A stretch of 64,000 nucleotides of DNA from TK10-74A sp965263065. Its GTDB lineage: Bacteria; Chloroflexota; Dehalococcoidia; Bin125. Below, piece by piece: positions 54,081 to 62,454 of this stretch. Under the pieces are notes generated by a model, which saw only the letters and a list, made by a program, of their open reading frames with translations, was not told where the DNA came from and searched no databases. The first letter of the stretch is position 1, and every line of letters starts with the position of its first letter. Position numbers and translations under genes: made by a program. The stretch is from the NCBI GenBank assembly GCA_965263065.1, contig CBDHGH010000003.1:2046001-2110000 (forward strand), written 5' to 3'.

Positions 54081-55244
54081 ATGAAATTCGCCGCCTTTAC
54101 GACGGTCGCGGCCTCTGCGGGAGACGCCACCGATGCCGTTGGCTTGCTGGATAATCTCAGACAGCAGGCCATTCTGGCCGAGGAACTCGGCTTCGAGGCC
54201 ATCTGGCTCGGAGAACACCACTTTGGACCCTATGCCGTCGGCGATATACCGAATCCGATCCTGCTCGGCGCGGACCTCGCGGCCCGGACATCGAGGATCC
54301 GCATCGGCCAGATGGCGAACATCGCGCCGTGGTGGCACCCGATCCGGCTTGCCGAGGACCTTGCGATCCTGGACAACATGACCGGGGGGCGCGTGGAGGT
54401 GGGCTTCGGCCGAGGCATCTGGCCGTACGAAGGCCCGCAGTTCCATCCCAACGCGGACCCACGCAAGGATCGGGAGAATCGGGAACTGTTCCGGGAGACC
54501 GTCGAGCTCGTGCGGGAGATATGGACCAACGAGTACTTCTCCCACCAGGGCGCCAACTACCGCTTCCCCGCCGCCGATACCATCTTCTCCCACCCCATGT
54601 ATCCGCCGAATCCCGCATGGCAAGACGGGGACCGGGTCACGAAGCTGCGCGTCACACCGAGGCCCTACCAACAACCCCACCCGCCGATGTGGATGACCGT
54701 TTCCAGCGACAATTCGGTCACGACGGCGGCCGAACTGGGACTGAAAGCATGCTACTGGCAGCCGCCCGCCCGCAGAATCAGACGGCGTATGGAACTCTAC
54801 GCCCAGGTCAGGACCGAACGCGAAGGCAGGCCGTTCGCGCTGGGAGAAGATCAGGCGGTCATGCGCTCCACGTATGTCGCTTCGTCGATGGAGCAGGCCC
54901 GGCGCGAGGCGGAAGAAGCCATCATGTCGGCCTTCATCTTCAACGACCCATTCCGCGGCAGGCAGGTCTTCACCAACCCGGGCGAGATCTTGGATCCGGA
55001 CGTGAAGCTGGACTGGGATTTCCTCGAGCCCCGCACGCTGCTGGTGGGCTCCCCGGAGAACGTGGTGGAGAAGATTCAGGAGTTGCGGGAGATCTGCAAT
55101 CTTGACTATCTGCTTGTCGATTTTTCCCACATGGGACTGCCGTTGAGCAAGTCACTGCGGAACCTGGAGACCTTTGCCACCAAGGTGATGCCGCGATTCA
55201 CCGCGGATGCCGAGAGCCGGGATGGAGGCGGCCGAAGCGCCTGA
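54081..55244 (+). CDS. LLM-class flavin-dependent oxidoreductase
   Basis: A 387-aa luciferase-like monooxygenase. WLGEHHFGPYAVGDIPNP, ARTSRIRIGQMANIAPWWHPIRLAEDLA in pieces typical of the family, GRVEVGFGRGI, and a substrate lid RPYQQPHPP. Uses FMN or F420; which one cannot be told. The ATG at 54081 follows GGAGGAC. It is divergent from the phosphotriesterase-like gene, and the two may serve one catabolic route. Confidence 0.92.
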   Translation: MKFAAFTTVAASAGDATDAVGLLDNLRQQAILAEELGFEAIWLGEHHFGPYAVGDIPNPILLGADLAARTSRIRIGQMANIAPWWHPIRLAEDLAILDNMTGGRVEVGFGRGIWPYEGPQFHPNADPRKDRENRELFRETVELVREIWTNEYFSHQGANYRFPAADTIFSHPMYPPNPAWQDGDRVTKLRVTPRPYQQPHPPMWMTVSSDNSVTTAAELGLKACYWQPPARRIRRRMELYAQVRTEREGRPFALGEDQAVMRSTYVASSMEQARREAEEAIMSAFIFNDPFRGRQVFTNPGEILDPDVKLDWDFLEPRTLLVGSPENVVEKIQELREICNLDYLLVDFSHMGLPLSKSLRNLETFATKVMPRFTADAESRDGGGRSA

Positions 55245-55287
55245 GAGCGCCGCGCCCGCCCGGCCCCTGCCGTACACTCCTCCCGTC

Positions 55288-55363
55288 GGGCCCGTAGCTC
55301 AGAGGTCAGAGCAGGCGGCTCATAACCGCTCGGTCCCAGGTTCGAATCCTGGCGGGCCCACCA
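55288..55363 (+). tRNA. tRNA with CAT anticodon (elongator Met or Ile2)
   Basis: A 76-nt cloverleaf: acceptor GGGCCCG pairs perfectly with CGGGCCC, anticodon loop CTCATAA (CAT), T loop TTCGAAT, discriminator A and encoded CCA. It lacks the paired-G initiator pattern, so it is Met elongator or lysidine-modified Ile2. The protease cassettes start 80 bp downstream. Confidence 0.95.
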
Positions 55364-55443
55364 CTTCCGGCGATGACGGATGGCACTGCGGCCTGCGACG
55401 TCCGCTATCCTTCTCCCTGAGGAACCGGGATCAGGAGGACAAC

Positions 55444-55722
55444 GTGACTCCCACTATGCGAACCCGCCCCAAAGACGAGATCGCACGCCTGGGCGACGAA
55501 ATCTACGAGCGCGACATCCGCAAACAGGTCGTGGCGGACCACGACGGGGACTTCGTCGCCATCGACGTGGAGAGCGGCAAGTGGGCCGTCGCCGGCGAAG
55601 AGCGCCCCGCTGCGGAGCGGCTGCGGGCGCAGCAGCCGGATGCGATCAACGTCTGGCTGCTCCGCGTCGGCTACCGGGCGGTCGGCAGTCTCGGGGGCGG
55701 CGCCCCGCAGAGGACCGGGTGA
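55444..55722 (+). CDS. DUF5678-like small protein, cassette C
   Basis: A 92-aa protein. DEIARLGDEIYERDIRKQV leads into HDGDFVAIDVESGKWAVAG, the strand-turn-strand of DUF5678-type proteins, then a helix and VWLLRVGYRAVGSLGGG. The GTG at 55444 follows AGGAGG. A TATCCT lies at 55406. Its partner, overlapping by 4 bp, is internally deleted (55719-55778), so this gene is now without a working protease. Confidence 0.82.
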   Translation: MTPTMRTRPKDEIARLGDEIYERDIRKQVVADHDGDFVAIDVESGKWAVAGEERPAAERLRAQQPDAINVWLLRVGYRAVGSLGGGAPQRTG

Positions 55723-55778
55723 TCGAGGGCGCGGTGAACGCTGCCTACGAACCCGTCGTGATCGAGGCCGGCAGGTAG
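55719..55778 (+). pseudogene. Internally deleted retropepsin-like gene, cassette C
   Basis: From the GTG overlapping the preceding stop, 19 codons encode VIEGAVNAAYEPVVIEAGR. The first 12 match the N-termini of the two intact cassette C partners and the last seven match their C-terminus (VVIEAVG), so about 100 codons, including DTG, have been removed in frame. Confidence 0.85.
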
Positions 55779-55896
55779 GCGCGACCGCCTGACCCGCCCC
55801 GGCCATCACCCCGCCTCGACCGGCCTGTTGCCACGGCGCCGCGACCTGCGACGTCCGCTATCCTGCTCCCTGAGGAACCGGGATCAGGAGGACGAC

Positions 55897-56175
55897 ATGA
55901 TGCCCACTGGGCCAACCCGCCCCAAAGACGAGATCGCCCGCTTGGGCGACGAGATCTACGAGCGCGATGTCCGCAAGCAGGTCGTGGCGGACCACGACGG
56001 GGAGTATGTCGCCATCGACGTGGAGAGCGGCAAGTGGGCAGTCGCCGACGAGTTGCTCGCCGCCAGAGAGCGGCTGCGGGAGAAGCAGCCGGAGGCGATC
56101 GACGTCTGGCTGCTGCGCGTCGGCTACCGGGCGGTCGGCAGTCTCGGGGGCGGCGCCCCGCGGAGAACCGGGTGA
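55897..56175 (+). CDS. DUF5678-like small protein, cassette C'
   Basis: A 92-aa protein closely related to 55444-55722 (EYVAIDVESGKWAVADELLA). ATG at 55897 after AGGAGG; TATCCT at 55859. It overlaps the downstream retropepsin-like gene by 4 bp (GTGA). The pair is complete here. Confidence 0.83.
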   Translation: MMPTGPTRPKDEIARLGDEIYERDVRKQVVADHDGEYVAIDVESGKWAVADELLAARERLREKQPEAIDVWLLRVGYRAVGSLGGGAPRRTG

Positions 56176-56567
56176 TCGAGGGCGCCGTCAACGCGGCCCA
56201 GGAGGCCGTCGTTGAGTTGCTTGTCCGGGGACCGTCGGGGCGGACCCGGGACGTGCGCGCGGTGGTGGACACCGGCTTTAGCCGCTTCCTCACGCTACCG
56301 CCGTCGATGGTGACGGAGTTGGGGCTGACCTTCACCGGCGTCGATCGGTTCTTCCTGGCCGACGGCAGCGAAGTGACTCTTCATGTCTACGACGTGACGG
56401 TGCTGTGGGACGGCCAGCCGAGGGATATCGATGCCCTGGCGGCCGACACCCAGCCGCTCCTAGGCATGTCACTGCTCGACGGCCACCGCCTGTGCGTGGA
56501 CGTCGAGGACGGGGGCCGCGTCGTCATCGAGCCGCGGACCACCGAGCGAAGCACACCGCAGACGTAG
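56172..56567 (+). CDS. Retropepsin-like aspartyl protease-fold protein, cassette C'
   Basis: A 131-aa protein. RAVVDTGFSRFLTLP holds the DTG loop around residue 33; LADGSEVTLHVYDVTVLWDG and PLLGMSLLDGHRL give the flap and late retropepsin motif. Ends with a variable tail after GGRVVIE. No signal peptide. Starts at GTG overlapping the partner stop. Confidence 0.85.
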   Translation: MIEGAVNAAQEAVVELLVRGPSGRTRDVRAVVDTGFSRFLTLPPSMVTELGLTFTGVDRFFLADGSEVTLHVYDVTVLWDGQPRDIDALAADTQPLLGMSLLDGHRLCVDVEDGGRVVIEPRTTERSTPQT

Positions 56568-56747
56568 TACGCCGGCCGTCAACTCGGCCCACGACTCCTT
56601 CGGCCTCCCGACGCCCCCACCTCGCCGGAGTTCCCGGGCAACTGCGCGTAGGCGGCCGGTTGGCGAGAATGCCCGCGGTGCCCGTCCGCCCGATGGGCCT
56701 CCGCGCGTGGAGGCTCCGAGCCCGACCGACAGCAAGAGACACGCGAG

Positions 56748-59700
56748 ATGAACGCCAGACTGAAGTCGGTCGTCGCCGTTGCCTGCGTCACGCTGGCGTT
56801 GGTCGCGCTGCTGGGCTGCTCCTCCGAGCCCGCGCCGCCTCCCGAGCCCGAGCCCGCGGCGGAGGAGCCGGCCGCGGCGCCGGAGCCGCGGACCGTCCCG
56901 GCGGCTGCCGAGGAGGAGGAGGCGGAGGATCCGGCGCCCACGGCCGCCGAGGAAGAGGAGGCCGCGGAGGAGCCGGAGCCCGACGCCGAGGCCCCGCCCG
57001 AGGAGGAGTCCGCTCCGGACGCGGAGCCCGAGGCCGCACCCGATGAGGAGGACCCGCCAGCGGATGCCGAGCCCGAGGAGGAAACCGCCGCGGACGCGGA
57101 GCCCGCGACCACGCCCGACGCTCCCTTAGCCTTCGACCCTGCGGTGGTCCGCGGCGCCCTCAGCAACGGCCTCGTCTACTACATCCGGCAGAACGAGGAA
57201 CCGCCCGGCCGGGGGCAGTTGTCGTTGGTCGTGAAGGCGGGTTCCGTCTTTGAGGAGGACGAGCAGCGCGGGCTGGCCCACTTCGTCGAGCACATGGCCT
57301 TCAACGGGACGGCGCGTTTCGCCAAGCAGCAGATCATCGACTACCTCGAGTCGATCGGCAGCAGCCTCGGCGCCGACATCAACGCCCAAACCGGCTACGA
57401 CCACACGCTGTATTTCCTGGAGATCCCGACCGACGACCCCGAGATCCTCGAGACGGCCTTCCAGATCCTCAGCGACTGGGCGTACGCGATCAGCTTCGAT
57501 CCCGACGAGGTGGAACTGGAGCGCGGCGTCGTGCTCGAGGAGTGGCGCCTGTATCAGGGCTTCTCGTCGCGCTTCCAGACCAACCTGCTCCCGCTGCTCT
57601 TCGGCGCCTCCCGCTACAGCGACCGCAGCCCGATCGGCCTGCCCGAGATCCTCGAAACCGCGCCCGTGGAGCAGCTGCGGGCGTACTACGAGCGCTGGTA
57701 CCGGCCCGACCTGATGGCCGTGGTCGCCGTGGGCGACTTCGATCCGGCGCTGATCGAGGCCAAGATCAGCCAGCACTTCGCGCCGCCGCCCGAGGGCGAG
57801 GCCGCCGCCGAGCGCGCCGCCGTCGCGGACCCCACCGAGCGGCCGAGCTTCACGATCCCCGACAACGACGCGCCCCGCATCGACGTGTTCACCGACCCCG
57901 AGGCGCCCGGCGCCCAGCTCATCCTGGTTCGCAAGGTCGCCCCCGAGGCCGGCCGGGACGTGGCAGCCTTCCGCCGCGCGGCGGTCGAGCAGCTGGCCTT
58001 CATGATGCTGAACGCGCGGCTGTTCGAGCGCGGTCAGGCCGCCGACCCGCCCTGGCTGTGGTCCGGCGCCGGACGCTCGGGGATGGTCGAGCCGCTGGAC
58101 ATCCAGACCTTCACGATCGTGGTCGAGCAGGCCGGTGTCGAGCGCGGCTTCACCGCGTTGCTGGAGGAGCTGCAGCGCGTCCGCCAGCACGGCTTCACCG
58201 ACAGCGAGCTGGCGCGGGAGAAGGTCAACCTGCTCAGCTCGGTGGAACGCGAATACACGCAACGGGATCAGCGGCGGTCGGGCCAGTTGGCGAATCGGTA
58301 CGCCGACCACTTCCTCATCGGAACCCCGGTCCCGGGCATCGAAGCGGAGTGGGAGTTGTACCAGGCGCTGCTGCCACAGGTCTCGCTGGCCGAGATCGAT
58401 GCGCTGGCGGACTCGTGGTCGCAGCCCGGGAACACGGTGCTGCTCGTGCTGGGGCCCGAGGGGATCGACCCCGACGGCGATGGCGCGCTGGCCGCGGCCC
58501 TGCAGACGCGACTCGACGAGGCGGACACGCTGGCGGTGACGGCCTACGAGGACACCTTCGACGACGTGCCGCTGCTGGCGACGCTCCCGACGCCGGGCAG
58601 CATCGTCGAGGAGGAGTCGCTCGAGTCGATCGACGCGGTGCGATGGACCCTCTCGAACGGCATCACGGTCATCGCCAAGCAGACCGACTTCCGCGACGAC
58701 GAGGTGCGATTCAGCGGCTACAGCCCGGGCGGCCACTCGCTGGTCTCCGACGCCGATCACGTGTCGGCGCAGCACGCCGCCGAATTGGTCGCCGGCAGCG
58801 GCGTCGGCTTGCACGACAGCGTCACCCTCGAGAAGCTGCTGGCCGGCAAGCGGGTTTCGGTCGGCCCCTACATCGGCGAGCTGTTCGAGGGCCTCGACGG
58901 CAGCGCCTCGCCGCAAGACCTCGAGAGCCTCTTCCAGCTGATCACGCTGTACGCCACCGCGCCCCGGCTCGACCCGGACTACTTCTCGACCTACGAGGCG
59001 CGACTGCGCAGCGTCGCCGAGGTGCGACCCACGCAGCCCGACGCCGTGCTCTTCGACACGGTGAACACGCTGCTCAGCCAGCAGCACCTCCGCCGCCGGC
59101 CGCTGAGCCTCGCGCTGATCGAGGAGCTCAGCCTGGAGCGCGCGGAGGCCGTCTACGCCGACCGCTTCGCCGACCTCGGGGACGCCACCTTCGTGTTCGT
59201 GGGCGCCTTCGACTGGGACGAGCTGCGCTCGTTGACCGAGACCTACCTCGCCAGCTTGCCCAGCGCCGGCCGCGCCGAGCAGTGGCGGGATGTCGGCGTC
59301 GACCCGCCGGACGGGGTCGTGGAGCAGGTTGTTCGCAGCGGCATCGAACCCCGCAGCGCCACGGTGTGGGTGTTCGCCGGCGAGGCCGAGTGGAGCCGTG
59401 AGGAAGCGCTGGCGCTTGAGGTCGCGGGCGAGATGCTCGGCATCCGGCTGCGCGAGCGGGTGCGGGAAGAGCTGGGCGGCACGTACAGCATCCAGGTCAG
59501 CGCCAGCGCCCGCCTGCTGCCCGACCACGAGTACCAGGTCGCCATCATCTTCGGCAGCGACCCGTCCCGCGCCGAAGAGCTCGCCGGCGAGGTGGCGGTC
59601 GAACTGGACTGGCTGCGCGCGGGCGGCGACCAGGGCGATCTCGACACGGTCAAGGAGTTGCTGCGCACCACCCGCGAGGAGCAGGTGCGGGACAACGGCT

Positions 59701-59873
59701 TCTGGCTCGGTCAGATCCGGGCCGCGACGCAGCGCGGGGAGTCGCTCACCGAGATCGGCCGCTTCGACGAACGGCTCGAGGCGCTGACCCTGGAGCAGGT
59801 CGTCGCCGCGGCGCGGCGCTACCTGCCGACGGACCGCTACGTCCGCGTCGTGCTCCTCCCCGAGGACGAATAG
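56748..59873 (+). CDS. M16-family zinc metalloprotease lipoprotein
   Basis: A 1041-aa protein. Signal peptide and lipobox (LVALLGCSSE), then about 95 residues of Glu/Ala/Pro/Asp linker, then two M16 halves. The inverzincin site HFVEHMAFNG is at about residue 180 with a downstream Glu in LEIPTDDPEI/LETAF region; the C-terminal half lacks the HxxEH and is inactive, as usual. Resembles PqqL-type peptidases. It stands between protease cassettes C' and C''. Confidence 0.93.
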   Translation: MNARLKSVVAVACVTLALVALLGCSSEPAPPPEPEPAAEEPAAAPEPRTVPAAAEEEEAEDPAPTAAEEEEAAEEPEPDAEAPPEEESAPDAEPEAAPDEEDPPADAEPEEETAADAEPATTPDAPLAFDPAVVRGALSNGLVYYIRQNEEPPGRGQLSLVVKAGSVFEEDEQRGLAHFVEHMAFNGTARFAKQQIIDYLESIGSSLGADINAQTGYDHTLYFLEIPTDDPEILETAFQILSDWAYAISFDPDEVELERGVVLEEWRLYQGFSSRFQTNLLPLLFGASRYSDRSPIGLPEILETAPVEQLRAYYERWYRPDLMAVVAVGDFDPALIEAKISQHFAPPPEGEAAAERAAVADPTERPSFTIPDNDAPRIDVFTDPEAPGAQLILVRKVAPEAGRDVAAFRRAAVEQLAFMMLNARLFERGQAADPPWLWSGAGRSGMVEPLDIQTFTIVVEQAGVERGFTALLEELQRVRQHGFTDSELAREKVNLLSSVEREYTQRDQRRSGQLANRYADHFLIGTPVPGIEAEWELYQALLPQVSLAEIDALADSWSQPGNTVLLVLGPEGIDPDGDGALAAALQTRLDEADTLAVTAYEDTFDDVPLLATLPTPGSIVEEESLESIDAVRWTLSNGITVIAKQTDFRDDEVRFSGYSPGGHSLVSDADHVSAQHAAELVAGSGVGLHDSVTLEKLLAGKRVSVGPYIGELFEGLDGSASPQDLESLFQLITLYATAPRLDPDYFSTYEARLRSVAEVRPTQPDAVLFDTVNTLLSQQHLRRRPLSLALIEELSLERAEAVYADRFADLGDATFVFVGAFDWDELRSLTETYLASLPSAGRAEQWRDVGVDPPDGVVEQVVRSGIEPRSATVWVFAGEAEWSREEALALEVAGEMLGIRLRERVREELGGTYSIQVSASARLLPDHEYQVAIIFGSDPSRAEELAGEVAVELDWLRAGGDQGDLDTVKELLRTTREEQVRDNGFWLGQIRAATQRGESLTEIGRFDERLEALTLEQVVAAARRYLPTDRYVRVVLLPEDE

Positions 59874-59975
59874 CCGTCGGCCACGGCGGCCGCCTCGCCA
59901 CTGCCCCGCCGGCGCCGGACGACGCGCCGGGCGCTATCCTGCTACTTGAGCATCCACAGTCAGGAGAAGATCGCG

Positions 59976-60251
59976 ATGCGCACTGCGCCAACCCGCCCAT
60001 CCGAGGAGACGGCCCGCCTGGGAGACGAGATCTACGATCGGGACATTCGCCAGCAAGTCGAGGCCGACCACCACGGAGAGGTCGTCGCCATCGACGTGGA
60101 GAGCGGCAACTGGGCCATCGGCGACGACGTGATCGCTGCGACGGACCGGCTCTGGGCCCAACACCCGGCCGCCCATGACATCTGGTCCCTGCGGGTCGGG
60201 TACCGGGCGCTGGTCAGCTTCGGGGGCCACTCCCTGCGGAGGGCCGAGTGA
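59976..60251 (+). CDS. DUF5678-like small protein, cassette C''
   Basis: A 91-aa paralogue of the genes at 55444 and 55897, more diverged: ETARLGDEIYDRDIRQQVEA then HHGEVVAIDVESGNWAIGDD. ATG at 59976 follows CAGGAGA; TATCCT at 59935. It overlaps the next gene by 4 bp (GTGA). Confidence 0.82.
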   Translation: MRTAPTRPSEETARLGDEIYDRDIRQQVEADHHGEVVAIDVESGNWAIGDDVIAATDRLWAQHPAAHDIWSLRVGYRALVSFGGHSLRRAE

Positions 60252-60619
60252 TCGAGGGGGCGGTCAACGCGGACCGTGAGGCCGTGATCACGCTCGCCGT
60301 CCATGGCCCATCGGGGCGGACACGGGAAATCGAGGCCGTGGTCGACACCGGCTACAGCGGATCCCTCACCGTGAGTCCGGCGCTGGTGATGGAGTTGGGA
60401 CTGGACTACCGAAGCAGAGGCCGGGCGATCCTCGCCGATGGCAGTGACGTGAGCTTCGATGTCTACGATGTCACCGTGCTCTGGGATGGCCAATCGAGAC
60501 ATATCAGAGGCGATATGGCCGACACTGCACCGCTCGTGGGCATGTCACTGCTCGACGGCCACCGCCTGTGCGTGGACGTCGAGGACGGCGGCCGCGTCGT
60601 CATTGAGGCCGTCGGGTAG
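60248..60619 (+). CDS. Retropepsin-like aspartyl protease-fold protein, cassette C''
   Basis: A 123-aa protein. EAVVDTGYSGSLTVSP is the DTG loop near residue 33; LADGSDVSFDVYDVTVLWDG and PLVGMSLLDGHRLCVDVE follow. The end overlaps the convergent SRPBCC gene by 20 bp. Intact and coupled to its small partner. Confidence 0.85.
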   Translation: MIEGAVNADREAVITLAVHGPSGRTREIEAVVDTGYSGSLTVSPALVMELGLDYRSRGRAILADGSDVSFDVYDVTVLWDGQSRHIRGDMADTAPLVGMSLLDGHRLCVDVEDGGRVVIEAVG

Positions 60620-61253
60620 GCTCGACCGGCTCCCCCGTGTAGAACGCCGTCGTCCGCGCCGCCGCCGCCCGCGCGACGCCGGGGTCCGTCCCCGCCGCGA
60701 CGGCCGCCGCCGCCCACGCCTCGCTGCTGCCGGCGATGAACGCCTTGCCCTCGGGCGATGTCGCGAACGCGGCCTCGTCGGGCTTCGGCGCCGTCGGCTG
60801 CGCCAAGTGCATCGCGAGTCCCAGCAGCCCCATCTCCCAGCCGACGCCCACCGCGCCCGGCCCGTACGTGTCCCAGTGCTCCGAGAGCCGCGCCGTGTGC
60901 GTCAGCGTCAGCCGCGCCCGCCCGGCGCCGTCGTCGCGGAGGCGCACCTCGACCCAACTGACGTCCTCCGCGAACTCCCACGTCAGCACGATGTGGGAGC
61001 GTGGCTCGCAGGCCGTGATCACGCCGCCCGCGTTGCCCTCCAACTGATAGCGGCCGCCAAGCACGAGATCGCCGCTGATCGGCAGGAACCAGCGCGGGAT
61101 GCGCGCCCCGTTCGTCACGGCGTCCCACAGGTCCCCACGCGTCGTCGCGTAGCTGCGCGACAGCGTGACCGCGCGCGCGGGCTGTCCGTCGCGCGCCAGC
61201 GCCGACACCGACCGCTCCACCGCGCCCAGGTGCCCCTCGACATCGAAGTCCAT
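60600..61253 (-). CDS. SRPBCC (AHSA1-like) family protein
   Basis: A 217-aa protein. The START-like fold of AHSA1-type proteins is seen in TLSRSYATTRGDLWDAVTNG, RIPRWFLPISGDLVLGGRYQ, VLTWEFAEDVSWVEVRLRD and LTLTHTARLSEHWDTYGPG. Binds a hydrophobic ligand; role unknown. The ATG at 61253 (MDFDVEG) follows GGGAGCAGCC. Its 3' end overlaps the cassette C'' protease gene on the other strand. Confidence 0.88.
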   Translation of the reverse strand: MDFDVEGHLGAVERSVSALARDGQPARAVTLSRSYATTRGDLWDAVTNGARIPRWFLPISGDLVLGGRYQLEGNAGGVITACEPRSHIVLTWEFAEDVSWVEVRLRDDGAGRARLTLTHTARLSEHWDTYGPGAVGVGWEMGLLGLAMHLAQPTAPKPDEAAFATSPEGKAFIAGSSEAWAAAAVAAGTDPGVARAAAARTTAFYTGEPVEPTRRPQ

Positions 61254-61404
61254 GGCTGCTCCCTGCTGCTCGCATCGGCCCGTTGCGCGTGCGGGTCGGT
61301 CGGTCGCGTCCCCCGGCGACTGCGTCGGCACGGTGGGGGGATGCATCGGCATCGCAGGGCATCATAGACAGACGCATGGGCTGCGGGCAGGCGGCGCCTC
61401 AGCG

Positions 61405-61432
61405 CCCGGGGGTCGAATCCCGGCGGGCCGCC
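61405..61432 (+). other. Possible tRNA 3'-end fragment
   Basis: GGGGGTCGAATCCCGGCGGG and the CC after it resemble the T arm and acceptor end of the CAT tRNA at 55288-55363 (GGTTCGAATCCTGGCGGGCC) but no cloverleaf precedes it. It could be one half of an old attachment site, or chance. Confidence 0.3.
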
Positions 61433-61471
61433 CGGGTGGCCGGACCGTGGACTCCGGCGCACAATGGTAGG

Positions 61472-61723
61472 ATGCGAAGACGACACCGACGGACGCTGGA
61501 GCGGATGCGGGCGACCCCCACCCCGGCGGACATCAGATGGGCGGCCATCGAGTCGCTGTTGATTGCCCTGAGAGTCAGTCTCATCGAACGAGCGGGGTCC
61601 AGAGTGCAGTTGATCAAGGGAGCCGACTCAATCGTGGTGCACCGCCCCCACCCCCGGCCTGAGGCAAGGCGCGACACCGTCCGCGACATCGCCAGCTTCA
61701 TCGAGCGCATCGGAGAGGACTGA
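61472..61723 (+). CDS. hicA: HicA-type toxin (longer variant)
   Basis: An 83-aa protein of the HicA subgroup that begins MRRRHRRTLERMRATP (compare SRKHRKTLEAIF-type HicA). It has ADIRWAAIESLLIAL, a degenerate strand pair, IVVHRPHPRPEA and RDTVRDIASFIERIGED. The canonical GSRV and HRPHP sites are present. Its TGA overlaps the ATG of hicB (TGATG). Confidence 0.85.
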   Translation: MRRRHRRTLERMRATPTPADIRWAAIESLLIALRVSLIERAGSRVQLIKGADSIVVHRPHPRPEARRDTVRDIASFIERIGED

Positions 61724-61959
61724 TGCTGGAGTACAAGGGGTACATCGGCGAGGTCGTGTACGACGACGAGGCCGAGGTGCTGCACGCACGAGTGATCAAC
61801 AGCGGCCCATATCCCATCGCGAATGCCGAAGCGTCCGACGTCGAGGGCATCAAGCGGGAGTTCCGGATATCGATCGACGTCTATCTCGAGGGATGCGCGG
61901 AACTCGGCATCGATCCCGTTGCGCCATCGGCTATCCCGCTGGAGACCCAGGCGGGTTGA
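61723..61959 (+). CDS. hicB: HicB-type antitoxin, short form
   Basis: A 78-aa protein. MLEYKGYIGEVVYDDEAEVLHARVIN and DVEGIKREFRISIDVYLEGCAELG match HicB antitoxins of the MEYKGYxGxV type. Coupled to hicA upstream; the retropepsin-like gene follows after 30 bp with its own ribosome site. No HTH is present. Confidence 0.88.
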   Translation: MLEYKGYIGEVVYDDEAEVLHARVINSGPYPIANAEASDVEGIKREFRISIDVYLEGCAELGIDPVAPSAIPLETQAG

Positions 61960-61989
61960 CGGCACGGTCGCCGTAAGGAGGAGTGGGAA

Positions 61990-62370
61990 GTGGGAGCGGC
62001 CCACGTCACGGTCACCATCCGCAACCCGGCGGAGCCCGAGCGCACATGGGAGGGGCTGTTCCTCGTCGACACCGGGGCGACCGACTGCCTCGTGCCGCGC
62101 CGGCATCTGGAGGCGATCGGCCTCAAGCCCGAGGGCGCCCGGACCTACGAACTCGCCGACGGCAGCGAACTGCGGCTCGACGTCACCGTCGCCCGCGTGG
62201 AGTTCATGGGTGAGATCGTCGGCGCGACGGTCATCTTCGGCGAGGACCGCGCCGAGCCGTTGCTCGGCGTCACGGCGCTGGAGTCGGTCGGCATCGAGGT
62301 GGACCCCGTGAACCAGCAGTTGAAGCGTCTGCCCGCGGTGCGGCTCAAGCGCCTCACCGCCGACGGCTGA
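61990..62370 (+). CDS. Retropepsin-like aspartyl protease-fold protein, stand-alone
   Basis: A 126-aa protein. GLFLVDTGATDCLVP is the DTGA loop near residue 26; ELADGSELRLDVTVARVEFMG and EPLLGVTALESVG are the flap and late motifs. The GTG at 61990 follows AAGGAGG. It lacks a DUF5678-like partner and instead follows hicAB by 30 bp in the same direction. Cytoplasmic, probably a dimer. Confidence 0.85.
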   Translation: MGAAHVTVTIRNPAEPERTWEGLFLVDTGATDCLVPRRHLEAIGLKPEGARTYELADGSELRLDVTVARVEFMGEIVGATVIFGEDRAEPLLGVTALESVGIEVDPVNQQLKRLPAVRLKRLTADG

Positions 62371-62454
62371 TCCCGCCGCGCGCCAGGTCCCGCGCCCGAC
62401 GCCGCAAGCCGCCCTTGCGGCCCGACCGTCGCCACCCCTGACCCCGCGCACATC

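Larger units (their letters stand above)
55375..56175 (+). repeat. Tandem duplication of the cassette C leader and first gene
   Basis: Two near-identical blocks with a 453-bp period: each has CTGCGACGTCCGCTATCC, CTCCCTGAGGAACCGGGATC, AGGAGGAC and then the DUF5678-like gene. Conservation extends about 55 bp upstream of the starts, so promoter and ribosome site were copied with the gene. Confidence 0.85.
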
